DNA of 64,000 nt from Penicillus capitatus (lineage: Eukaryota > Chlorophyta), in assembly GCA_965649825.1 (NCBI GenBank), contig OZ287694.1, positions 2,509,696 through 2,573,695 of the forward strand, in the 5' to 3' direction. Under the pieces are notes generated by a model. That model worked only from the letters and a program-made list of their open reading frames with translations, searched no databases and had not been told where the DNA came from. This document shows, piece by piece, positions 36,801 to 45,259 of the stretch. The translations under genes were made by a program, and so were the position numbers. How positions within the stretch are numbered: the stretch's first letter is position 1; every line of letters begins with the position of its first letter.

Positions 36801-39035
36801 TTTTTCTTAAGAATGCGAGTTCTCGAAGCGACCCTAGAAGCAGCAGACGAAGACGAATTGAAAGACCTCCTCAACGACAAACATGCAATCAAGATCGCTG
36901 TTAGTGCGCGTCAACTCCTCGTGCAGACTGTCGACGACGTTCTAATTCGTAGTATCGTGATCGAGGAGTTCCGACAACTGTCATGCGTTTTGGAGAGATT
37001 TCCTGAAATTCTCTATGACACAATTAATGAAGTGAAGATAATGCTGGCATGCAAGCATAAACTATCACGGGAAAAAATGGCGAAAACTGAAGATGCTTTG
37101 ATCCTCACAAGCTGCTCTATGAAGCAAAGTTACAACATAATGCAATTTGTCTTGACACTGGCAGAAAACGCCGATGATTGGTGCAGTTCAAAGGAATACG
37201 TGAAGAGATTTCGCTCTATCGCAGTACTAATGCCGCAGCACGCACGAGAGCTTCTGCCGATTCTGGCGAAAGGGTGTGTCGACAAAAACGCGACGGTTCG
37301 TGAGAGTGCGATGGAAGCCATAGGTTGCGTCATCACGGTGGCGCCGCAGCTCACAGGAGAGCTTCTGCCGATTCTGGAGAAAGGGTGCGTCGACAAAGAC
37401 TATCATGTGTGTCGGGAAGCGTTTAGGATCATCCATCGTGTCGTCACGGCAGCGCCCCAGCACGCTGGCGAGATTCTACCGATGCTAGAAAAATGGTGTG
37501 TCGACGAAAACTCAGAGGTGCGTTGGAATGCGATGGTGGCCATCAGTCGAATTGTTGGGGCAGCGCCGCAGCATGCTAGCGAGATACTATCGACGCTAGA
37601 AAAATGGTGCGTCGACAAAGACTTGAGCGTGCGTGTGAGTGCGATGGAAGCCATTGGTCATGTCGTGGCGGCGACGCCGTTGTACGCCGGCGAGCTTTTG
37701 CTGACGCTAGCTAAGGGATGCGTCGATGTTTCACCAGACGTGCGCGAGAAAGCGTTTGAGGCCATTGGCCACGTTGCCGCGGTTGCACCGCAGCCTGCTG
37801 GCGAACTCCTGCCGACGTTCGTGGAGAAGTGCGTCAATGAAGACTCAAACGTGCGTCGGAATGCTATGATAGCCATCGGTCGTATCGTCACGGCAGCGCC
37901 GCAGCACGCCGGCGAGGTTCTGCCGACGTTGGAAAAGTTGTGCGCCGACGAAGACATGAGCGTGCGTCGGAATGCAATGGAGGCCACCGGCCGCGTCGTT
38001 GCGGCGGCGCCCCAGAACGCCGGCGAAGTTTTGCCGACGCTAGCGGCGGCGTGCGTCGACGAAGACGTGTACGTGTGTCAGAGAGCGTTTGAGGCCATCG
38101 GCCGCGTCGTCGCTGCGGCTCCCCAGTACGCCGGCGAGGTTCTGCCGACGCTGGCGAAGGGATGTGTTCACAAAAAATGGAACCCGCGTTGGGCGGCAAT
38201 AAAAGCAATCGAAAGCGTTGTCTTGGCGGCGCCCCAGCATGCCGGCGAGATTCTGCCAACGTTGGAAAAGGCTTGCATCGACAGAGTACTGTTCGTGCGT
38301 TCTTCGGCAGTGAGAGCCATCGAAAGCGTCCTCGTGGCGGCTCCCCGGCACGCCAGCGAATTTTTGCCGACGCTGGTGCAGTTCTTCGTCGGCAAAGACG
38401 ATGATTTGCGTCGGTCGGCGATGCGAGCTATTGGCAGCGTCGTCGCGGCGGCTCCCCAGTACGCCGGCGAGCTTCTGCCGACGCTAGTCAAGGGATGCGT
38501 CAGTGTTTCATCAGACGTGCGTGAGAAAGCATTTGAAGCCATCGGCCGCGTCGTCGCGGCGGCGCCCCAGTACGCCGGCGAGCTTCTGCCGACGGTAGCC
38601 AAGGGATGCGTCAGTGTTTCATCAGACGTGCGTGAGAAAGCGTTTGAGGCCCTCGCCCGCGTCGTCGCGGCGGCGCCCCAGTACGCCGGCGAGCTTCTGC
38701 CGACGGTAGCCAAGGGATGCGTCGCCCAATTTGAGCACGAGTTTTGTTCTGCGATGGCGGCATTGAATAGTCTCAGTCCCGAGAATATTATCATTTCGGC
38801 AATGACAACTTTTCCTAAGTGTGGAACCAGCCTTTACTTCTTTTTTGTGCAGCACCCATTCACGTTGGACTCTCTTATAAAGCAAAAAGCGGTTTCTTTT
38901 GTTTTACACAAATTGTCTTCACAAAAAATTGGAACGTGGAGTAAGCATGGTGTTGATTCTTTTGTTTCGTTTGTGAGACGAGAATTTGAAGCGAGGTTTC
39001 CGGGGTTGCTGAAGCATCTAAATACGAAAGAGTAG
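33809..39035 (+). CDS. NLR-like protein: helical N-domain, NACHT NTPase, HEAT-repeat array
   Basis: One gene of two exons: 33809-35368 and 35406-39035, joined in phase 0 by removing a 37-nt intron (GTGAGT...TTAAG, 35369-35405). ATG at 33809. The first exon (520 aa) is almost wholly helical and acidic/basic, with one hydrophobic stretch (YLICGLCGFVYVFHFL); I do not recognise it. The second exon opens with a charged linker, then LLYGDPGSGKTCISKA (Walker A, 35706), TTLLMFDGLDEAGED (NACHT-type Walker B, about 35957), LLVLTRPYN (sensor-1-like), and YQFPHLTFQEYFAGRFIARS near 36550, the winged-helix/NACHT-associated signature. From 37236 come HEAT-like repeats to about 38790, then a unique C-tail. 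This is the domain order of NOD-like STAND proteins: effector/adaptor, NTPase, repeat sensor. Immune or allorecognition function is inference by architecture only. Confidence 0.85.
35369..35405 (+). other. 37-nt spliceosomal intron in the NLR-like gene
   Basis: GTGAGT donor and TTAAG acceptor. Exon 1 ends on a codon boundary (FAN) and exon 2 resumes in frame (IMSVSKV). Retaining it gives a stop after 11 further codons, so the two large open frames only make one protein if it is removed. Confidence 0.75.
37236..38789 (+). repeat. 13 x 111-bp (37-aa) HEAT-like tandem repeats plus a partial 14th
   Basis: Every unit from 37236 is exactly 111 bp, giving 13 x 37 codons up to 38678, then a diverging 14th unit. 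The protein consensus is approximately QxAGExLPTLxKGCVD-xxxxVRxxAxEAIGRVVxAAP. Later units are far more alike at DNA level than early ones: units 12 and 13 differ at only about ten positions. The array becomes visibly more GC-rich toward its 3' end. Confidence 0.9.
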
Positions 39036-39548
39036 TTTGAAAAGCTCAAGTTTGTTTCTTCATTCGCGGAAGACGATGTGAGACTACGATATGACGTTGT
39101 TTACATCGAATATGTTAAAAGCCGTTTCAAACAAACACCATACTTTTGATTCTCTTCAAGTCTAATTGTTGGAAAACATAGAGTTTTTTGTTGTCACTTT
39201 TTCCACCAATCAAGCCAAAGTGAACTGTGTGAAGACCTTCTTAACCAAGAAGAAACAGAAGTCGAGGAGCACAGAAGAGAGAGTCTTGCACGACTGTTTA
39301 AACGACGCTTTATAAAGTAATGATCGCCTATCAATTCGTCATTATGCGTCATTCTTCAAAACGGTTCACTTAGCGTGTGTCTTGTCATCGGAGTGCTGTA
39401 CTCGATGAAACGGATTTATCAATTTAAAGAAACGTTTATTTGTGTCTATGGCGAAAGTTCTTAAAAGCTACACAAGAATTCTCTATCAAGGTTGTGCTGT
39501 TATGTCAGACTAAATGAGCACAATGAAGGCATCCCAACGGTATAAGGG
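39036..39548. other. AT-rich downstream region of the NLR-like gene, no gene seen
   Basis: Nothing recognised beyond scattered short open frames; presumably holds the 3' end and terminator of the NLR-like gene. Confidence 0.4.
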
Positions 39549-39685
39549 AAGTCACATCAGAACCTACTACATGTCATCAGAACCTCTAACACTATAAAAG
39601 GGGGATAATTGCGTTGTTTACGTCATTCTGTTTAAAGTCTTCCGCTAATGCGTATGTTTGTTCACCGACAACGCGACATGTTAAG
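39549..39685 (+). repeat. Diverged LTR-like fragment (family B)
   Basis: The string GTCACATCAGAACCTAC, a TATA box (CACTATAAAAGGGGG at 39589) and a following ATAATTG...CATGTTA tail align by eye with the LTR at 49177-49414 in the same order and spacing. Probably a solo or eroded LTR of the same family. Confidence 0.55.
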
Positions 39686-39828
39686 AATCAAAGTTTAATC
39701 TACTTTCGACAAGTAGTTCGTCATGACGGCCGCGACTACTATATGGTTTACGTCGGTGTTCGATCTTTAGGGTCGTATCGGAATCTCACGTGCTTTCTCA
39801 AAGAGTCTTCTCAAAAGTCCCTAAGGTA

Positions 39829-39833
39829 GATAT
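39829..39833. repeat. Target-site duplication (left), GATAT
   Basis: GATAT immediately left of the LTR at 39834 is repeated at 45051-45055 immediately right of the other LTR. Confidence 0.85.
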
Positions 39834-39967
39834 TGTCAGAATTCGCTATGAAATAACCTCGAGAAGGAAAGTTTATTAAAAGGCAAAATGTACAAACAAA
39901 CAGTTTCATGGTCCTTTTCACAGTAGTTGTCACATCAATTCGTGGACCATCAAACCATTTTCCGACA
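39834..39967 (-). repeat. 3' LTR of family A element
   Basis: 134 bp, TGTCAGAATTCGC ... TTTTCCGACA on the plus strand. Very short for an LTR; matches 44916-45050 except at one base and a one-base indel. Confidence 0.92.
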
Positions 39968-40003
39968 TGGGCACAACACCTTCCGCTGTGAATACTCCGA
40001 AAG

Positions 40004-40606
40004 TCAGAGATGGTAACGCGTCAGCTGAGAGGAGTGGGCCAATATCGGCGGTTTGCCGAGTCCAGGTCGTCGAATTATCCGCGTCGAATCTGATCTTTGC
40101 TCTTCAACAGTGAACGGACCAATACGTTTAGGTCCGAGCTTCTTCAATGGATGATATTGCCGGCCGTGGCTGATCATGAGAACACGGTCGCCGAGACGAA
40201 GTCCCTTGGATCGTCGCTTGTGTTTCCACTCGAAACGATTCCTTTCATAGGCTTTCGAACCGAGTTGCTTCGTCCGCGCCAGTTCCCAGGCCTGCCTGAC
40301 CTCATCTTCTTGCGCAATCACGCCATTCCTGTCTAATCCTCGCATGAGCATGGACGGAGTCGTGCCGATCGCTGAACTCCATGAATTATTGATGGCATGC
40401 ACAGCTCCGTCGACGACGCCGGGCCATCCTTCAGTCGAACCATTCAGCATCCGCCGCATTCGTTCGCAGAGCGTGCCGATCATGCGCTCAGCAAGGCCTG
40501 CTCCGCGATGATGCTTGGTCGGCGTTCTTCGTGTGTCGATGCCATGTCGGGCTGCCCATCTTCTGAAGGCATCTGAGTTCCAGCTGCGAAGGGTCACTGG
40601 TTCTGC
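40004..40606 (-). pseudogene. Family A integrase, C-terminal half
   Basis: Reads AEPVTLRSWNSDAFRRW, RTPTKHHRGAGLAERMIG (third acidic residue of DDE at Glu of LAER), LNGSTEGWPGVVDGAVHAIN and KKLGPKRIGPFTVEEQ (GPY/F module), stopping at 40004. It is in frame with the N-terminal half if the 279-bp segment 40607-40885 is skipped. Confidence 0.8.
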
Positions 40607-40885
40607 CTCGAGTCATCTGGCGAGGAGTCGCTGCTGGCGCGCCAACCGTCCCTGTGGCGCCACGCCAGCAGAACATCATTGGAGCGCAGGACGAGAGGTG
40701 TGACAGAGGTGTGACGATATGCCTTACGTAATGATGTGACCCTCCTAATCCGGGGTATTTAAACGGAGCTGCCGTGCTGTATCTGTCTAGCTATGTAAAT
40801 AGCCATTGCCGACAGAGTTTCCCTGCGCGGCTCGCCATCCGGTCCGGACTCGGCCATCGGGTCGACGTTCACACCAGCACGAGAC
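40607..40885 (-). other. 279-bp GT...AG segment splitting the integrase
   Basis: On the minus strand it begins GTCTCGTG right after CTDN of the integrase core and ends ACTCGAG; the flanking exons fuse in frame (DN then AEPVTL). It contains stops, and on the plus strand a promoter-like GGGGTATTTAAACGG (about 40756). Either an intron or an insertion; a clean target duplication is not visible. Confidence 0.5.
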
Positions 40886-41718
40886 GTTGTCTGTGCACAG
40901 CAAGTGGATTCGTCCTCATCGAGACATCCAGGCATCGAGAGCCTTTATTGCGTGTTGGGAGCCAGTACCGGGAGTTCTCATGACTTCAACGTACTTCGTC
41001 GCATCGTCGACTATCACCAGAAGATGCGATCCATCGAAAAAGGGTACGGCATGGTCGGCGACGACCCGTTCTCCGGCGTGCTGGGCAGGCTCTGTGCTCG
41101 GGAGGTCTCTCGTTTGTGAATAAGCGTTGAAAGCACAATTCGGGCATTCGTCGATGTAATTCCGAACGTCCTTCTCCATTCCTTCCCAGCGTTCGTGATC
41201 GAGGAGAAGATTCTGAATAGTCACGCGTGGTCCCCAATGGCCAAAATGGGCGTCTCGAATCCTTTGTTCGATCACGTCAAAAGACGGTCGATCGACGGCG
41301 TGCACCTTAGCATTTGATACACGGGGCTTCTTGTCTTCCGGAGGGTTCATCCTTGACAACTGGTCTGCGACTTGATTTGCATTTCCCGGCAAATAGTCGA
41401 ACGTGCACCAGTTTTCATTTGAGCATAGGTAGTCGAAGACTCGTGCTGCCCTTTTGTCCGAGCAGAACGCTTCAATGCCCTTGTTCAGAGCATCCACGAC
41501 TCCTTTGTTGTCAATGATGACTCTCGTGGGAGTCTCTCCGCGAAAGATCCGTGTGTTCTCCAGTGCCCATTTGACGGTTTTCAGTTCGCCGAGGTATGAG
41601 CTTTGATTCGGGCATGGGTCTTTGGCGGATCCAACTGCAACTGTCACCGGATCCTCTTTGTCCTTGAACGAACGCAAGTGGTATCCGCGGTGCAGACCGC
41701 TTCAATCGACGTACAACT
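40886..41718 (-). pseudogene. Family A RNase H and integrase N-terminal half
   Basis: RNase H region: ELYVD followed by an in-frame TGA, then GYHLRSFKDKEDPVTV, SSYLGELKTVKWAL and VIIDNKGVVDALNKG. Integrase zinc finger: DAHFGHWGPRVT...LLLDHERW...YIDECPNC (HHCC). Core: VVADHAVPFFDGSHLLVIVD, then AWMSR, a second TGA, and GRIHLLCTDN. Both stops are single-codon lesions in otherwise open frames. Confidence 0.8.
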
Positions 41719-41803
41719 CGTACTCGTCGGCTTCTCTACTAAGGCTCAACCGAACGCCTTGTTCGATGAGCCGCGTCCATACCTTCTTCACCTCTTCGTT
41801 CAC

Positions 41804-42779
41804 TCAACTCCACCACGCTTCTGAGCACAACGCAGAATTTTTCTGCGCACGTATCTTCGCCTCGTTAAGCGGAATTATGAGTTGGCTTAGGCCCACGACA
41901 TGAGAACGACAGAAATTCATTGCCCCCAGAACCCTCTCTAACTGCTTGTAGTGCGAAAAGACAGGCAAGATCGCGGCTTTTGAAGCACAATACCGCTCTA
42001 AGTCAAACATACCACCACCGATGTGAAAACCAAGAAAATCTACTTCGGGAACGGAGACGATGATTTTGTCTTTGTTCAACTTGAGGCCAAACTTAGACAA
42101 ACGCTTGAGTGTAAGATGGAGCAGCCTGTCGTGTTCCTCCTGATCCTTTCCCCCGATTAGCAGGTCATCAGCGTAGACGATCACGTCGAGTCCCATGAGA
42201 ATATCCTTCATTCGCTCGACGAACCATATCGGGCTCCAGTCGATGAGGTACCACTTTCCAGACGTACGTCTCATTAAAAATATTGAACCCAAAAAGCAGA
42301 AACGTTTCATGCTTCAGTCCCACAGAGAAGAAGGCGTCTGTAATATCGAGTTTGCTGAATACACGCCATGAGGAAGGAATCGAACGAATCGTTCTAAGAG
42401 TATCGACGAAGGTGGCTCCAGTAAAGTTGCACATCGCGTTGAGGAGACGGTAGTCATTGAGCGTGCGAATCTTTTTCCCGTCTTTCTTGGGCAGGAAAAA
42501 GATCGGCGACAGGAAGACGCCGTCACTTGCCTTGACTCGCTCAATGAAACCCTTTCTCAAGAAGGATTCTAATTCCTCTCGGATACGGCGTTCGGGGACA
42601 AGATTATCAATGCGAGGCACTGTGCGTTGCCCACCGAAGAAGGGGTCACACTTCAGCCGGCATTCCCTAATGTCCACCCTAAGCGCCTTCATAGCCGGCG
42701 TCATCGAGGATCGATCTCCGGAAAACACAGATGCAAACTCACTATAGATGTCGCCTTTTACGGGAAACACCGACTTCAC
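41804..42779 (-). pseudogene. Family A reverse transcriptase
   Basis: Fingers/palm: SPIFFLPKKDGKKIRTLNDY, FSKLDITDAFFSVGL; then a one-base frame change near 42243 within the PxGxxxSPxxF region; then DVIVYADDLLIGGKD (catalytic YADD), LNKDKIIVSVPEVDFLGFH. Typical Ty3-type polymerase, broken by the frameshift in this copy. Confidence 0.85.
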
Positions 42780-43175
42780 GGCTACGTCCTTATGTTCAGA
42801 CGGCTCTACTGGTAAAAAAACAGCAAGTCAAACGTCCCGACAACCATAAGTTGCAAACGAAAGAGCGGCCAGGGAGTACCTGTGGTTGTTCGGTCGAGCT
42901 AAAAACTTGAACCCTGATCTGCCCACAGTCAGTTATGGAAATTGTATCCAAAATGCCCTTCTTGTCGAGAGAACATAAAAGAGAAACGCACGACAAGTTT
43001 CCTTCGACCACCCAGGGGAGATATAAACAGACCCACTCACGACTTGGTAGAAAAACTGTTTTCCCGACAGGTAATTTCGCTAGATTTCTACGGCAAACTG
43101 GGCGTACATTCCGCTCCGTTTCCCAGAGCTGTCGAATGTTTATCCCTTCGGAGTCGCCCCCCTCCGAGGGTTTCC

Positions 43176-43500
43176 TCAAAAAGACGCGGAGCAGATCATC
43201 GCCCGATCCTTCAAGCGGATCGTAGCTCCAAATACTTCCAACGCAGGTATCCCAATGATAAGTTTATGCGCTGAATCGGGAACGACGAGGAAGGACACCT
43301 GACGCGTCTTCTTGCCAAGCTGAGTCCCAAGCTGGAGTACACCCAGCGTCTTTGTCACAGACCCATTGAAACCGGCCAATCTCTTCGGTTCTCCGACGTC
43401 ATGCCACAAATCACTCTCCTTGAAGCCAAGGTCGATTGCTGTCTTCAGGGACATTATGTTTACCGAACTGCCAGTATCTATCAGTCCTTTGAACTTGAGG
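43176..43500 (-). pseudogene. Family A aspartic protease
   Basis: LIDTGSSVNIMSLKTAID near 43480-43430 gives the catalytic DTG, and KLIIGIPALEVFG is the second protease signature. It stops at 43176; a linker open frame (42796-43179) continues toward RT in another frame. Confidence 0.75.
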
Positions 43501-43552
43501 GACTTCCCATGTTTCGACGCGAAATTGAACGATACATGCAGGCGGCGTCCAA

Positions 43553-44375
43553 TCAGTGGGGACTCCTCTTTCCCGATAGAGCAAACAGTCTTTCGTTCGA
43601 CGGGGTAATCTCCTCCTCGGTTGATCCTTCGTTCTCGAAAACCTCTTCCTCTTCTTCATTGGCCCTGGACGCCGCTGACGTCGATATCTTCTTTTGCGTT
43701 TCCACATCTTTTTCGGATCGACTCAGTTCGGTCGTCTCCGTGAGACTCTCCACCAGTTCCGAGGCAAGCTCCTCTTTCCCATCGTCGTCTCCGTCGAGGA
43801 ACGTTTCTAGGGCATCAATACGCGCCCTTCGACGAGCCACCAGTTGCCGGCGGTGGGCACAAAATCCTTTCTCATTGCATGTCTTGCACGGATGTTGCTG
43901 AAAGCATTCTGAATCATCGTGCTTGTCCGTCTGGCAGACCTTGCAGTATCGGTTTCGCAGCAGTGGTCGATAGGGCTGTCTTAACACTAGCGCCTTTTCA
44001 TTTGACCCCTCTCTGTTCCTGATGTCTTTCTTAATGTCTCCAAGAATGGCCTTCATTCCCGTGAGGTCTTCATCCACTTTGGCTTCGAGTCTTGCAACAC
44101 GATCCTCAATTTTTCTCTCCGTCTTCTTTATCTGTTTACCTGCATCCTCTCTTCTCTCCACCTTCTGCTGGATTTTGGCTTTTTCGACGAACGCCATAAG
44201 GAATGCAAAGAACGCTTTGGTGACAGCTATCGGGAGCACAATTCCGGGTGTACCCAGAACCCAACACGATCCAGACTTCAGCAATGATAACACTTTGTGA
44301 ATGTACAAGACGAGTGCGCATAGGAGCGTCCATCCCAGAACACCTTTTCCTATACCAAGGATGGAGGAGAGCGTC
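43553..44375 (-). CDS. Family A Gag-like protein, membrane and zinc-knuckle part
   Basis: Two hydrophobic segments (VLGWTLLCALVLYI; GIVLPIAVTKAFFAFLMAFV) are followed by a long coiled coil (KKTERKIEDRVARLEAKVD) and a Cys-rich knuckle region: C-x2-C-x9-C-x5-C then C-x2-C-x5-C. An acidic Ser/Glu-rich linker leads toward the protease. Reading frame differs from the upstream Gag part. Membrane segments in an LTR-element Gag are unusual. Confidence 0.65.
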
Positions 44376-44916
44376 CGGATGACATGATGCCGTTGGCCTG
44401 ATTGTCTGTCTTGTCTCCAACGCCAAGCGGGTCTGTGACAATCGTTTTAACGAACTCCCACGCGTGCCTTATCGTCCTCGCAGAAATTCCACCGGTGAGT
44501 TTTAAACAGCACCAGAGGGTGCCACATCCCTCGACCACGAAAATTTCTTCGTTTCGATCGGCTTCGGGCCAGGAGCCTGTCATCCATTGCCACCATGATC
44601 GACTGTTCTTCTTATCAGAGCTCTTCATTGTCTCTTGCTGCATTTGATGAAGTTGTCTTTGCAATTCATCAATTTGCTCTTCATATCGTTTGTTCTTCTC
44701 GGAGAGTCTAGTTATCTCGCTTCGCAGGTTCTTGTTGTCACGCAACACATCCGTGACCGGAACTCCTGACTCCTCGAACCGCTTCTGCACGTCTTGGTCT
44801 TCGTCAGGGTTTTCTTTCTGCGTAACTGCCGCTTCCGCAGGTAACAATGCCAAGCAGAAAAGTAGCAGCGTCACGCCCATATTTCGCATCCGAGTGTAGC
44901 CTCGCTCCGAAACCAT
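44350..44916 (-). CDS. Family A Gag-like protein, N-terminal part with signal peptide
   Basis: The ATG (44916-44914) is made by the last base of the LTR and the first two of the primer-binding site. After MVSERGYTRMRN comes MGVTLLLFCLALLPAEAAV, a textbook signal peptide, then a coiled coil (SEKNKRYEEQIDELQRQLHQ) and a Trp/Cys-containing region (WWQWMTGSW; CGTLWCCLKL). It runs into a stop at 44350; the frame changes near 44380 to the downstream membrane segment. Confidence 0.65.
   Translation of the reverse strand: MVSERGYTRMRNMGVTLLLFCLALLPAEAAVTQKENPDEDQDVQKRFEESGVPVTDVLRDNKNLRSEITRLSEKNKRYEEQIDELQRQLHQMQQETMKSSDKKNSRSWWQWMTGSWPEADRNEEIFVVEGCGTLWCCLKLTGGISARTIRHAWEFVKTIVTDPLGVGDKTDNQANGIMSSGRSPPSLV
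44904..44915 (-). other. Primer-binding site, family A
   Basis: TGGTTTCGGAGC directly abuts the LTR end, as expected for a tRNA primer-binding site (TGG pairs with CCA). The same 12 bases follow the family B LTRs. Confidence 0.7.
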
Positions 44917-45050
44917 GTCAGAATTCGCGATGAAATAACCTCGAGAAGGAAAGTTTATTAAAAGGCAAAATGTACAAACAAACAGTTTCATGGTCCTTTT
45001 CACAGTAGTTGTCACATCAATTCGTGGACCATCAAACCCATTTTCCGACA
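44916..45050 (-). repeat. 5' LTR of family A element
   Basis: 135 bp, the partner of 39834-39967. In element orientation it starts at 45050 and ends at 44916. Confidence 0.92.
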
Positions 45051-45055
45051 GATAT
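45051..45055. repeat. Target-site duplication (right), GATAT
   Basis: Direct copy of 39829-39833. Confidence 0.85.
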
Positions 45056-45259
45056 GCCCTAGCATTAGATCCATCCACTTCCTGCAATGCACTGTCACCA
45101 CAAAGTCGAAGAGAGAAGATGATATCATGACATAAAGCATGACGCAATTATAACGTCATGCTAGAAAACCATATAAGATGGGGTGTTTGATACAATCGAT
45201 ATCTTTTTGAAAACAAACGTCTGCCGAATTTAACCTCTTCGATATTTTCGCGTATCAAA

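Larger units (their letters stand above)
39834..45050 (-). mobile_element. Ty3/gypsy-type LTR retrotransposon, family A
   Basis: A complete 5.2-kb insertion: near-identical LTRs at 39834-39967 and 44916-45050, ends TG...CA (TGTCAG/CCGACA), 5-bp target duplication GATAT, primer-binding site next to the right-hand LTR, and coding order on the minus strand gag, protease, RT, RNase H, integrase, which is the Ty3 order. The LTRs differ by one substitution and one indel, so insertion was recent. The coding region nevertheless has frame changes (near 44380, 43180 and 42243) and TGA stops in RNase H and integrase, so this copy looks inactive. Confidence 0.92.

Noticed and set aside
37130-38794. Several minus-strand Arg/Ser-rich open frames of 80-208 codons
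   Set aside because: Shadows of the repetitive HEAT coding region; they repeat with the same 111-bp period.
42230-42260. Programmed frameshift in family A RT
   Set aside because: The shift falls inside the conserved palm region rather than between domains, so a mutation is the simpler reading.
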